Origin: Spirosoma telluris
GTDB taxonomy: Bacteria; Bacteroidota; Bacteroidia; Cytophagales; Spirosomataceae
Length of the DNA: 64,000 nucleotides
Direction: 5' to 3'
Assembly: GCA_003259005.1 (NCBI GenBank)
Contig: QLII01000001.1
Coordinates: 3,674,501-3,738,500, forward strand
A program made the translations under genes and the position numbers. The notes below the pieces were generated by a model. That model was not told where the DNA came from. It was given only the letters and a program-made list of their open reading frames with translations, and ran no database searches. Shown piece after piece: positions 51,852 through 62,700 of the stretch (the first letter of the stretch is position 1; every line of letters begins with the position of its first letter).

Positions 51852-54800
51852 ATGAATCGACATCGAATCAAATTTCGGCTGGCCGGGCTAATGCTGCTGT
51901 TTTCGATAACGGCCTTAGCACAAGATGTAATTACCGGGAAGGTAATTGACGCCAAAACCAGGGAACCCTTGCCCGGAGCCACGGTTATTCTTGAAGGAAC
52001 GACGCTGGCAACAATCACCAATTCAGAGGGTACGTATAGTCTTACCGTTCCTAATCTAAACGGTAAAATTTATGTTAGTTACGTAGGTTTTTCAACCAAA
52101 GATGTAGCGCTTCTCAATCGAAAAAAGATAGATATAGAGCTTGAACCCAAAGCCTCATTACTGGACGATGTGGTTGTTATTGGTTATGGAACTGCCAAGA
52201 AGAGCGATATAACCGGGTCTGTGGCGAGCCTAACAGAAAAAAGCTTTAACAAAGGCGTTAATGTCTCTGCCGAACAGCTAATAGCCGGGAAAGTCTCAGG
52301 CGTACAGATTATTCAGAACAGTGGCGAACCCGGTGGGGGAATTACGGTAAACATTCGAGGAATGGGGTCTCTGAATGCCGGAAATTCACCGCTCTATGTA
52401 GTGGATGGTTTTCCGATCGATAACTCGGCCACTGTTAGTGGTACAGGTGCCAATTTTACGGGCATGCGCACTGCGAGAAATCCATTAAACTCAATCAACC
52501 CGGCCGATATTGCCTCAATAGAAGTTCTCAAAGATGCGTCAGCGACGGCAATCTATGGATCGAGAGGAGCAAACGGAGTGGTGTTGATTACGACCAAACG
52601 AGGGAAAGATGGTGGACTAAAAGTCAATTATGATACCTATTATGGTGTCCAGAACATCATGAATGATATTGACCTGTTAAGTGCTAGTGACTACAGGACA
52701 GTCATGAACAGTTTGATTGACACCGGAGCCGGAAGCGCCAGTTTAAAGGTTGATGAGTTTTCGGGAGGAACAGACTGGTTAAAGCGAATGTATCGTAAAA
52801 ATGCGCCGATTAAAAGCCACAATATTTCTTTTTCAGGTGGCAATCAGTCCACTAAATACTACACGTCATTGAATTACTTTGATCAGGATGGCGTACTCAT
52901 AAACTCAGCTAATAAACGATACAGTGCCAGAGTCAATCTTGAGCATACCAACAAGAATTTTACGTTTGGCACGAACATTACGTCGTCTTATGTTGCTGAT
53001 TCTTATGTAGCTAACGGGATGGATCTGAACGAAAGAGCGGGGATAATCTATGCGGCTATTGCCTATGAGCCCACCCTTCCGGTTTTTGATCAGAACAACA
53101 ATTATGTTCTGTCGAAAAACATGAACATTGATAACCCACTTGCCATAGCGAATGGAAAGACTTCTACGTCAAATCTTTACCGGACTTTGGGCACTGTTTA
53201 TGGTGAGTTTAAATTTTTAAACGGTTTTGCCGCCCGATTAAACCTGGGTGCCGATATATCCTCACAACGCCGTGATACGTATGTGGATCGACAAACGATC
53301 GAAGGAAGAGCAAACGGAGGCATTGCCAGCGTATTGACCGGAACAAACAATAGCTTTCTATCTGAATTTACGCTGAGCTACAAGAAACGGTTTGGGAAGC
53401 AGGACCTGAATGTTCTTTTCGGGACTACTGCTCAACAGTTTAACTCGAATGATCAAACATCGCAGGCAAGTGGGTTTCCCTCAGATGCAACAAAAACAGA
53501 CAACCTTAGCCTGGGAGACCCGACTCGTTTTATCGCAACCAGTTCGAGATCAAGAAATAGTTTGTTGTCTTATCTGGGGCGAGTAAACTATAACATCGCT
53601 GAGAAATACTTATTGACTACCTCATTGCGGATTGATGGGTCGTCTCGTTTCGGTGAAAATAATAAGTATGGTGTGTTCCCTTCATTCGCTTTTGCCTGGC
53701 GACTTGAAAATGAAGAATTCATTAAGAACGCGGAGTACATTACGTCGTTAAAACTAAGATCCAGTTGGGGACAAACCGGGAATCAGGCGATAGACAACTA
53801 TCAGTCACTGACTACGTATACTACAGGTCAAAAAGCGGTAATCGGCAATCAGCAGGTAAGCACAACCACGCCGAACCGAGTGCCAAATCCCAACCTGAAA
53901 TGGGAAACGTCGGAGCAACTGAACTTCGGACTGGACTTTGGTTTCTGGGGTAATCGAATTACAGGTAGTTTAGACTGGTACACAAAAACAACGAGGGATA
54001 TGCTCCTGAACTTGCCGATCCCCCGTACCACCGGATTCACGACTATGATGACAAACATCGGATCGGTTCGAAATAGCGGATTTGAAGTGTTGCTAACTAG
54101 CAATAATCTTTCGGGGCCACTGAGTTGGGAAACTACCCTAAACATGACCTGGCTTACGAATAAGGTACTTAATCTGGGGGGAATTGATAACATTTTTACC
54201 GGCAGTGCAGGTGGTACCGCCAACGTGGCTATCATCAAGGAAGGATTACCTATGTATTCATTCTATGGCTATACGATAGACGGCGTATGGCAAACGGGCG
54301 ATGATTTGACCACGACAAAAGACAATGTTAAACCGGGTGATTTCAAGTATAGGGATTTAAACGGGGATAAGGTCGTAAATGCCGATGATCGTCAGGTAAT
54401 AGGGAATCCATTTCCCAAATTCATGGCTTCATTGACCAATAACTTCTCCTATAAGGGTTTCAATCTGAACATTTTCTTTGATGGAGCCTGGGGGGCAAAA
54501 ATGTTGAACAATAACCTGGTTGATACGTATTTCCCGGCCAACCTGATGAGGAACCGTTTGTCGGAACCCCTGCTAAACCGATGGACCCCGTCAAACCCGT
54601 CAACTGTTTACCCATCCTTTATCAACCCGCTCGGGCAGGGAAAGAAAGAGGTAAATACCTACACGGTTGAAGATGCCAGTTTTCTTCGATTGAATACGGT
54701 AAAATTAGGCTATGATTTTACGTTCAAAAATTCGGTGGTAAGAGGTCTGGGTGTCTTTGTTACGGGACAAAACCTAGCCATGTGGACTAATTATAAAGGG

Positions 54801-54902
54801 TATGATCCTTCTATAAACCCAAATGGCGGTGGCGTCAGAATCGATTGGAATGCATTTCCAACAGCTAGAACTATCCTGTTTGGCGTAAATCTAAACCTGT
54901 AA
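51852..54902 (+). CDS. SusC/RagA-type TonB-dependent transporter, second locus (1016 aa)
   Basis: Intact. Signal peptide to about FSITALAQ (residue 24). Carboxypeptidase-like domain VITGKVIDAKTREPLPGATVILEGTTLATITNSEGTYSL; TonB-box region DDVVVIGYG. Plug with LIAGKVSGVQIIQNSGEPGGGITVNIRGMGSLNAGNSPLYVVDGFPID and IEVLKDASATAIYGSRGANGVVLITTKRGK. The barrel ends with WNAFPTARTILFGVNLNL. It is an outer-membrane importer working with the SusD 4 bases downstream. It is somewhat more AT-rich than the first SusC and has no frame break over 3 kb. Confidence 0.96.
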   Translation: MNRHRIKFRLAGLMLLFSITALAQDVITGKVIDAKTREPLPGATVILEGTTLATITNSEGTYSLTVPNLNGKIYVSYVGFSTKDVALLNRKKIDIELEPKASLLDDVVVIGYGTAKKSDITGSVASLTEKSFNKGVNVSAEQLIAGKVSGVQIIQNSGEPGGGITVNIRGMGSLNAGNSPLYVVDGFPIDNSATVSGTGANFTGMRTARNPLNSINPADIASIEVLKDASATAIYGSRGANGVVLITTKRGKDGGLKVNYDTYYGVQNIMNDIDLLSASDYRTVMNSLIDTGAGSASLKVDEFSGGTDWLKRMYRKNAPIKSHNISFSGGNQSTKYYTSLNYFDQDGVLINSANKRYSARVNLEHTNKNFTFGTNITSSYVADSYVANGMDLNERAGIIYAAIAYEPTLPVFDQNNNYVLSKNMNIDNPLAIANGKTSTSNLYRTLGTVYGEFKFLNGFAARLNLGADISSQRRDTYVDRQTIEGRANGGIASVLTGTNNSFLSEFTLSYKKRFGKQDLNVLFGTTAQQFNSNDQTSQASGFPSDATKTDNLSLGDPTRFIATSSRSRNSLLSYLGRVNYNIAEKYLLTTSLRIDGSSRFGENNKYGVFPSFAFAWRLENEEFIKNAEYITSLKLRSSWGQTGNQAIDNYQSLTTYTTGQKAVIGNQQVSTTTPNRVPNPNLKWETSEQLNFGLDFGFWGNRITGSLDWYTKTTRDMLLNLPIPRTTGFTTMMTNIGSVRNSGFEVLLTSNNLSGPLSWETTLNMTWLTNKVLNLGGIDNIFTGSAGGTANVAIIKEGLPMYSFYGYTIDGVWQTGDDLTTTKDNVKPGDFKYRDLNGDKVVNADDRQVIGNPFPKFMASLTNNFSYKGFNLNIFFDGAWGAKMLNNNLVDTYFPANLMRNRLSEPLLNRWTPSNPSTVYPSFINPLGQGKKEVNTYTVEDASFLRLNTVKLGYDFTFKNSVVRGLGVFVTGQNLAMWTNYKGYDPSINPNGGGVRIDWNAFPTARTILFGVNLNL

Positions 54903-54906
54903 AACC

Positions 54907-56382
54907 ATGAAAAAAGAGATAAACTATATATTGATAGGTGTCCTAATTGCAACTACACTGTTTTTCACAGGTTGCAAGGACTATTTAAAAGAGGAGGTAT
55001 TTTCACAACTAGCTCCTGAAAACTACCTGAAAACAAAAGAAGGGCTGACATCAGTTCTTTATGAAACCTATGCCAAGGCCGCCAACATGAATAGCAACAA
55101 CTCTATTTATGTGCTTGGTCCCCAGGAGTTTGTAACGGATATTTTATACCAGAGTGGAGACAACGTAGAAGCTACCATACAAAACTACCGAGAATTTAAC
55201 TGGGACCCGAACATGGACTTTCTTGTACAGAATTGGGATTCCTATTATCAGTGCATACGAGATGCCAATATTTTGCTTGAAAACATTCCGGGTTCAAACC
55301 TGTCGGCCTCAGAAAAGTCCCTGTACGAAGCCGAAGCCCGGTTTTTAAGAGCCGTGAGTTACTATAAACTGTATTTCTTTTTTGGGACAGTGCCGTTGAG
55401 AACCAGTACGTCGCAGGAATTGAGTTTGCCAAGAGCTTCCGAAGATGAGCTGAAGCAATTCATCGCTACTGAACTGAAGTTTGCGCTTGAAAACCTACCC
55501 AATCCGGGGGCGGAGGCTCAGAAGTATAGAGCCCATAAAGCCGCGGCTTCTGGCTATCTGCTGAAATTCTATCTGAATACCAAGAACTGGAATGAAGCCA
55601 ATACGGTCTCCGCTCAGTTTTTGAGTTCGTTCAAAAATTATTCCTTATCGGCTAACTATAAGGATATGTTCAAGGTCGAAAATGAAAACAACAGTGAATA
55701 CATTTGGGTAAGGCCGGCCATCGCTTCTTCAGACCGTGTAACAGCCAACAGCTGGAGTAATGTGTCATTTCCGGATAACTTTAAATCGGCACCTGAAGTG
55801 GGGCTGGTTTTTAAATCTACCTGGCTCAATTGGCCAAATGAATTCAGAATTTATGACAAATTCTATAATACGTTCGAAGCCGCTGATAAGCGAAAAGAGT
55901 TGATGATTACTTATTTTACAAATACATCTGATCAGCGAGTTGAGCTTCGTGGAAATGATAATATTCGTTCGTTTAAATACTGGCCTGATCCCAACAACGT
56001 AGGAGCTGCTCATGGAAATGATATTCCCGAAATAAGACTAGCCGACATTTTACTATCACGGGCGGAGGCACTAAACGAGTTGAACGGGCCTGGTCTTGAA
56101 GCCATTCAACTCGTTAATCAGGTTAGAGCCAGGGCCGGACTGCCCAACGTAATGCAGGAAACGGTCACCTCTAAAGAGACTTTTAGAGAGCTGATCCTGT
56201 TGGAAAGAGGTCACGAATTTTTTAATGAAGGACACAGACGAATGGATCTTATCCGTACCGGAAAGTTCATTTCAGACGCTCAGGCACGAGGTAAAAATGC
56301 CCGCCCCTTCCAACTGGTCTTTCCTATTCCTCAGGTTGTCATTGATTCTGATCCAGTTATTCAACAAAACCCGAATTATTAA
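54907..56382 (+). CDS. SusD/RagB-type outer-membrane binding lipoprotein, second locus
   Basis: 491 residues with lipoprotein signal and Cys at about 23 (ATTLFFTGCKDYL). SusD motifs: AEARFLRAVSYYKLYFFFGTVPLRTS, PEIRLADILLSRAEALNELNGPGLEAIQLVNQVRARAGLP, ETFRELILLERGHEFFNEGHRRMDLIRTGKF and the terminal IQQNPNY. It partners the preceding SusC. It is followed 5 bases on by a BNR protein, so substrate capture and cleavage genes are linked. Confidence 0.95.
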   Translation: MKKEINYILIGVLIATTLFFTGCKDYLKEEVFSQLAPENYLKTKEGLTSVLYETYAKAANMNSNNSIYVLGPQEFVTDILYQSGDNVEATIQNYREFNWDPNMDFLVQNWDSYYQCIRDANILLENIPGSNLSASEKSLYEAEARFLRAVSYYKLYFFFGTVPLRTSTSQELSLPRASEDELKQFIATELKFALENLPNPGAEAQKYRAHKAAASGYLLKFYLNTKNWNEANTVSAQFLSSFKNYSLSANYKDMFKVENENNSEYIWVRPAIASSDRVTANSWSNVSFPDNFKSAPEVGLVFKSTWLNWPNEFRIYDKFYNTFEAADKRKELMITYFTNTSDQRVELRGNDNIRSFKYWPDPNNVGAAHGNDIPEIRLADILLSRAEALNELNGPGLEAIQLVNQVRARAGLPNVMQETVTSKETFRELILLERGHEFFNEGHRRMDLIRTGKFISDAQARGKNARPFQLVFPIPQVVIDSDPVIQQNPNY

Positions 56383-56387
56383 AAAAG

Positions 56388-57572
56388 ATGAAAAACATGC
56401 AACGTAAAGCAATTCTCTTCGCCTGTTTTCTGGCCAGTTGGTCTGTGATCCTGGCTCAGACAGTGCCGGGTACTATTGTTTGCTACGAACCCAGTTCATC
56501 CCAAAAATATATCGGTTCTCCAAGTTTGGTAACGTTGCCCAATGGCGATTACGTGGCTTCGCACGATTTTTTTGGACCAAAAAGTTCCGAATGGCAGCAA
56601 GCGGCTACCCGAATTTATTCGTCAACGAATAAGGGGAAAACCTGGCGTTATCTGGCTGAAATCAATGGGGCATTCTGGAGCTCACTGTTTGTACATAGAG
56701 GGGCGCTTTATCTGCTAGGACCAGACCGGCATCATGGTACGGTTCTTATAAGAAAGTCAACCGACGGAGGGGCTACCTGGACCAAACCAACCAACAAGGA
56801 GAATGGGGTATTGCTGACGGGTGAATTCCACTGCGCGCCCATGCCGGTAATCGAATACAACCGTAGGCTTTGGCGACCGATGGAGACGGCGCATGGACCT
56901 ATATTACAATGGGGCAAACGATATGGAGCGATGGTCATGTCAGCGCCCGTCGATGCGGATCTTATGGATTCAAAATCCTGGCAAACGAGTACTCCCATTT
57001 TGTATGACAGCACCTTTAATAATGGCGATTTTGCCGGATGGCTGGAAGGCAACTTTGTGGTTGATAAAGACCAGAAAATGTGGGATATGCTCAGGGTGGC
57101 AAACAAAAAGTCGCCCGAAGAGAAAGTGGCCATGGTGTCCATAGCCCCTGACGGCAAAACACTGGACTTTGATTCTAAAACAGGTTTTATACCCTTTGAT
57201 GGTGGTAGCAAAAAATTTGTGATAAAGTACGATACGCTGAGCAAAAAATACTGGACTCTCGCCAATGTAATACCCGACAAATACCGGAAACAGTTTCCCG
57301 ACCGAAACCCTTCTGGCTTCCGGAATGTCCTGATGCTGAAAAGTTCGTTGGATTTAAAAAAATGGGATGATGTAAAGATTATCCTGGAGCATGAAGATGT
57401 CCTTAATCACGGATTTCAGTATGTAGACTGGTCGTTTGAAGGAAACGATATTATCGTTCTTTCCAGAACTGCCTATTTTGATGGAACCTCTAATGCCAAA
57501 AACAACCATGATGCTAATTATTTGACATTCCACAGAATTGAGGACTTCCGAAAAATTAAAAGTAAAATTTAA
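56388..57572 (+). CDS. Secreted sialidase-like BNR protein, third copy (394 aa)
   Basis: Intact. Signal peptide (AILFACFLASWSVILAQ). The propeller start reads GTIVCYEPSSSQKYIGSPSLVTLPNGDYVASHDFFGP, with Asp boxes STNKGKTW and STDGGATW. Later blades are FHCAPMPVIEYNRRLWRPMETAHGP and VDWSFEGNDIIVLSRTAYFD. Fewer Asp boxes than in the two BNR genes of the first locus, so it may belong to another exo-acting family with the same fold. It closes the symporter-lyase-SusCD unit and is followed by a clear terminator. Confidence 0.88.
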   Translation: MKNMQRKAILFACFLASWSVILAQTVPGTIVCYEPSSSQKYIGSPSLVTLPNGDYVASHDFFGPKSSEWQQAATRIYSSTNKGKTWRYLAEINGAFWSSLFVHRGALYLLGPDRHHGTVLIRKSTDGGATWTKPTNKENGVLLTGEFHCAPMPVIEYNRRLWRPMETAHGPILQWGKRYGAMVMSAPVDADLMDSKSWQTSTPILYDSTFNNGDFAGWLEGNFVVDKDQKMWDMLRVANKKSPEEKVAMVSIAPDGKTLDFDSKTGFIPFDGGSKKFVIKYDTLSKKYWTLANVIPDKYRKQFPDRNPSGFRNVLMLKSSLDLKKWDDVKIILEHEDVLNHGFQYVDWSFEGNDIIVLSRTAYFDGTSNAKNNHDANYLTFHRIEDFRKIKSKI

Positions 57573-57602
57573 AAAATATACCCTGACGTGATTCGAAGAC
57601 CA

Positions 57603-57645
57603 CTACTTGTTGCACTAGAAAGGTGCAACAAGTAGGTTGATTTTT
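57603..57645 (+). terminator. Intrinsic terminator after the third BNR gene
   Basis: CTACTTGTTGCAC (57603-57615) pairs perfectly with 57623-57635 around a 7-base loop. GTTGATTTTTA follows. It lies 31 bases after the BNR stop at 57572. Confidence 0.85.
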
Positions 57646-57783
57646 ATCCTTTTCGCTTGTCTGGCAGGAGATATAAAAAGCCCTATGTGGCTATCCCTAT
57701 GAAGTTATACCATTGGTTACTAAGTTAATGGAGGTGGGACTGTCAAACATCGCTACTTACGAAAGGGGAAATGCGTATTCTGT

Positions 57784-59093
57784 ATGAAACAGCTTTGGAT
57801 TATCGCTCTTAGTTTGCTGAACAGTTGTATGACACTTAATAATAGCCGGACAGTTTTGCCTACAGGCCATACATTACATCATAACGGTGTGTTTTCGAAA
57901 GATGGACAATGGATCGTTTTTGATGGCAGGAATGATGATACTAAAATTGGTGAAACCTCGATCATAGGTATCGTAAATGTTAAAACCGGAGAAGAAAAGA
58001 TAATTTACAAAACCGCTAATCAGACCGTTTATGGACCTGGAGTGGGAGCGGTGTCTTTCAGCCCGGTGGACGATAAAGTAATTTTCATCCATGGATTGGC
58101 GGATGCGAATGCGGAAAAACCGTATGCCATGTCCCGAAGAACGGGTGTGGGCATTGATATTAACAATCCATACCGTTCTTTCTTTTATGATGCCAGAGAT
58201 ATACGTTCACCCTATACACCCGGATCGCTCCGTGGCGGAACACACTCGCATTGCTGGAGTGGAGATGGGCAACTAATAAGTTTTACGTATAACAATGAGT
58301 TAGTAGATGCTGACTTAAGGGCGGTGGGCGTTATGCTCCCATGTAGGCAGGGCGTTAAGGTGGATGCTGCCAAAGGGAACAATGATGGGATAATGTTTTC
58401 ATCGATTGTAACGAATGTTGTGAGAAATCCCAGGCCTGGTTCTGATGAAATCAATAAGGCGTTTGACGAGTGTTGGGTAGGAAAAAACGGCTATAGGCTG
58501 AACTCAGGAGCCCACATTCCTCATGCAATTGCCTTCCAGGGCAACGTTCTGAACAAAGAGGGCAAACAAATTACGGAGGTTTTCATTGTCGATATTGATT
58601 CGAAAAAGATTCTGGCGGATTCAGCAGCCGTTGGGAAAGCAGGAGAAGGACCTCGCGTACCGGAAGGAATCCATCAAAGGCGGATTACTTTTTCTAAGAA
58701 AGGGCTTTCAACTACCCGGCATTGGTTGCGTTCAAGCCCTGACGGGAAATTTATTTATGCATTGGCAAAAGACCAGAATGAATATAATCAACTTACTCAA
58801 ATTGAGGCAAATACAGGTGAGATGAGGCTTCTAACGAACAATAATTTTTCAATAGACTACTCATTTAATCTGAACAAAGAGGGGAATAAAATAGCCTATG
58901 TAGCTCAAAATTCTGTTTATCTTTTCGATCTGCTAAAAGGTGTTTCTACAAAACTTACCAGCAACGAGAAAGGGAAAATCGTAGGCGCTCCTTCTTTTTC
59001 CCCCGTGATCATTTATTGGTTTTCAATCAGTATACTACTGACCGAAACGGGAACGATTTTTTACAGATTCGAAAGATTGGTCTGCCTGAATAA
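57784..59093 (+). CDS. DUF3748 (TolB/WD40-like propeller) protein, one frame break (436 aa if repaired)
   Basis: Possible lipoprotein signal (MKQLWIIALSLLNSCMTLNN). Propeller-like strands: HHNGVFSKDGQWIVFDGRNDDTKIGETSIIGIVNVKTGEEKIIY, GVGAVSFSPVDDKVIFIHGL, GGTHSHCWSGDGQLISFTYN, RHWLRSSPDGKFIYALAKD. These match the DUF3748 family (relative of E. coli YidR). The break is the C5 run 59000-59004; one C gives FSPRDHLLVFNQYTTDRNGNDFLQIRKIGLPE and a stop at 59093. Function unknown; in many genomes it neighbours sulfatase or sugar-utilisation genes, and here a BNR/SusCD locus. Confidence 0.85.
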
Positions 59094-59239
59094 AACAAGT
59101 CTTGGGCATAGCATAACCAAACAAACAGGGTAAATTTCCGATTTGCGCCCAATAGGCAAAAATTAAAAAACTTAAGCTATTGTGTTTTGACAAAAGTGCT
59201 ATGTCAACAAATTTGAATGTTATACAACGAAATTTCGTC

Positions 59240-59270
59240 TCTCACACTTTAACTGAGTGTGAGATTTTTG
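59240..59270 (+). terminator. Intrinsic terminator
   Basis: TCTCACACT (59240-59248) pairs with AGTGTGAGA (59256-59264), and TTTTTG follows. It lies downstream of the DUF3748 gene and ends the plus-strand block. Confidence 0.75.
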
Positions 59271-59528
59271 GTTTGAAAGGACGATTCGCGAAATAAGCTA
59301 CCATGTAATCGCTGATTGGCTGGCGATTCAGCCCCTAAGTTTTGTTCCTCGTACGACAGATTCAGGTCATGGCTTACGGCCCGTCCCAATTTGTTGATTG
59401 AATTGGGAGCTATTGTTCGGCCTGATCAGGTTTGGGTAAGGTATCATACCTCCCTCTTGCGGGTGGAAACTGGCCTTATTCGGACCAAGGTGGTCAGTAC
59501 TTTGGTAAACAGTTTCAAAAGCGGCTTG

Positions 59529-59693
59529 CTAAATGGACCATTGGTCAACGAACCATTTCAAGGTGCGGCTAGAGACCAGAATCTGCCCACTCCGCAGGTG
59601 AACCCGGCTATAGTTGGCATCGCCCCTCAGGTAAAGCACATCCTGTGGATCAAAGTTGTTTACAACATATTTGCCTGTTACGAGATTCTTCAT
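59529..59693 (-). pseudogene. LytTR DNA-binding domain fragment
   Basis: From ATG 59693 the frame reads MKNLVTGKYVVNNFDPQDVLYLRGDANYSRVHLRSGQILVSSRTLKWF and stops soon after. The DVLYLxxDxNYSxVHLxxG and TLKWF parts match the first half of a LytTR domain as found in small Spirosoma-type LytTR proteins. The second half (helix and the HKS.LVN strand) is missing. Downstream, minus-strand codons 59446-59444 backwards to about 59550 read LLKLFTKVLTTLVRIRPVSTRKREV, possibly a tail of an unrelated protein. No other gene can be supported in 59271-59528. Confidence 0.5.
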
Positions 59694-59777
59694 ACTTATC
59701 TGCTTTCCAAAAGTACAACTATACAAGTCGATGGGTGAATACCGATAGGGTCAGCACTCACCCACCAGTCTTCGTCT

Positions 59778-62700
59778 TCACAAGCCATTAATGACTCGGG
59801 CGTAGACATTGTTGGACAGGTTGCCATCATACGTCATGGTCAGATCATCGGCCACATTGACTGTGATGCTGGCCGTACTGCCCGAATTGGCATTGGTTCG
59901 GGTGATGCTGAAGCCTAGGCTCGACTCCCCACCCCCGTTAATAAAGGCTCCTGAATTCATCATCAGCGTTAGTTGCCGGTTAGCCAAGGAATTGGTGACC
60001 GTCCACTGGCTGTTATCGATTGGGACACTACTGCCCCCTGATACCTGAATACTGGTTAGACTCGAAGCAAACGAGAGGGTGTAGCCGACCGGGGCGGTCA
60101 GGGTGATTCGTACATTGCCGGAGGAGGTGGGCAAGCCGGCCACTTCAAACACATTCACCAGAAAATTACCCACGCTGCCCGGGGCCGCAAAGTTGGCCTG
60201 GGGCAATTCCAGGGTTACGGTCAGATCTGAACCCACTACCGGAACACTGGCTGAGGCCGTACAACCGCCAGGGCTTGTCAGGGTGACCGAGTAAGTGCCG
60301 CTGGTGGTGACCGAGATCACCGCCGACGTTTCCCCCGTTGACCACAGGAACATTCCACTCCCCACTGCCGTCAGACTCACCGAAGGAGTTGCGTTGGTCA
60401 ACGTGGCACTGGATGGACTGATGCTTACGGAGGCATTTGTCAAATTCTGACTCACCGTCGTGCTGGTGGTGCTCACACAGCCATTCACATCGCCCACCGT
60501 CACCGAAAAGGTTCCTGGGCTGCTCACCGTGCGGGTGTTGCCACTTCCCGGCACTACCTGGCCACTGCTATTGGTAAAGCTATAGCTGGTTCCGCCCGAA
60601 GCTGTTAGCGTTACGCTGGTCTGGGCACAGGTCAGCGGGCCGTTATTGATCAGGCTGGCTATCGGTAAAGCATTTACGGTCAGACTGGTAGTGGCCGTCA
60701 CCCGTTGTCCTCCGCTGTTCACGGTTAACGTAAAGGTTTGCACACCCGACCCTAATGCTGTTAATACTACATTAAAAGCTGTGGCAGTAGTAGGACTTGG
60801 ACTGCCAATTGGAGGCCCACCATTCTCAAGCGACCAGCTATAGCTGCCAGCTATATTCCCTATCGTAGCCGTAAACGTGATGGGGCTACCGACGCAAACC
60901 CGATTGGGTACCACCGCAAAGCCCGTTATGGTGGGCGTAGCATCCGTTACCACCAGATTATAAGCTGTACTGGCTGTACCCACACAACCGTTGGCATCGC
61001 TGACACTCACCAGCACCGAATAGCTGCCTGCCTGAGTCGGCGTGCCCGATAAGACCCCATAGCCCGACAGGCTCAAACTGGCGGGCAGGTTAGAACTAAC
61101 AACTGAGAAGCTGTAGGTGCCACTGCCTCCACTAGCCGTGAAGCTCTGACTGAAAGGCTGATTCATGGTGGCCGTGGTAACGGAGGGGTTGACTACGGTC
61201 AGGCTGGTGGGTACGCTCGGGTACTCATAGGCCCCCGGTCGATGACGGTGTTGACGAAGCGAGGATTACCCGCAATATCGATCGTTGGCCCATTTGCCAC
61301 CGAATAGGCCTGATTGCTCCCCGAGTTGATGGCTGGTGAGCAAGCGTTAAGCGCGACACTATTCCCGCTCACGAAGGGCGTAATGGTTGTGGTGAGGTTA
61401 TTGCCCCCATCCGTGTAGCCCGTCACCGAAGGCTCAAACAGGCTGTAGCTGGCCGATAGGCTACCTCCATCCGTTAGCATAAAGGTGTTAGCCCCGCCGT
61501 TGTTGAACAGCACCGAGTTGATCAAGCTAATCGTATTGTTGACATTACGGTTGCCCTGGTTATAGATAGCTCCGCCACCCACAGTAGCTGTATTGTTTTG
61601 TAGCGAACAGTTGACCAGGCTGGGGTTGCTGATATTGTTATAGATAGCTCCGCCATTTGACGTAACCGTATTGGCTTGGAACCAGCAATTGATCAGGATA
61701 GGATTGCTGGCATTGATGTAGATAGCCCCGCCCCTGTCGGCTGTGTTCTGTTGAAAACTACAATTGATCAGACTGAAACTACTGCCTGTATCGTAGATAG
61801 CTCCGCCGTTAACTAACGCCGAATTGCTTTGCAGGCTACAATTGATTAGGCGGGGACTACTGCTAAAACTGTAGATGGCTCCGCCCCGCTCATCAGTTGA
61901 ATTGTTTCCATTTGCATTGCCCCACTGATAACAAATCCATCCAGTACTGCTGTGTTGTCCAGACCGTTGTTGTCGTTCTTAATGACATGATAGCTATTGT
62001 CCGCGTTATTGGCAAAGTCAGGCCCATCATCCCCGCTCAGGTCGCCCGAAAGCGTCGAACTACTTGGCTGATCCGCTATGGGAATAATCGTCGGCCGATC
62101 TCCGAGTTGCCCTTCGGTTCCTCGGAAGCCTCCGTAAATCGCTACGCCCGGTTTCATTACAAAGCTGATACTGCGGTTAGTGCCGGTGGTGGGTTTGTAC
62201 AGCCCCTGAGCCACCCAGACCTGGGCTCCGCAGGTGGTAGCCGTGTTGATGGCCGTTTGCAGGGCTGTACCCGCAAAGGCATTGGCCCAGTTGCTGCCAT
62301 TCTGCAAACCCGCTCCATTCTGGGTCACAAACACAACCGTCCCGCAGGGGAGAGCTACATTGCTCACCGTCAGGCTGTAGGCCGCGCTGGCTACACCCAC
62401 ACAACCATTGGCATCGCTGACCTGCACCAGCACCGAGTAGCTTCCTGTTTGGGTAGGTGTTCCCGACAGCACACCTGCACTCGACACACTCAGGCTGGTG
62501 GGTAGGTTGCTGCTGACCACACTGTAGCTGTATTGGCCACTGCCGCCACCACTGGCTGTAAAGGGCTGACTAAAGACCTGGCCCACCGTAGCGGTGCTGA
62601 TGGCCGGGTTGCTCACCGTCAGCAGGGTGGGGTTGCCCTGATACTCATAGGCACCCCGGTCGATGACCCCGCCGTTGTACTGGCGAGCATTGCCAGCCAG

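Noticed and set aside
59316..59738. 140-codon plus-strand frame
   Set aside because: It lies antisense to the LytTR-like fragment and has no start context or domain; the minus strand gives the recognisable protein.
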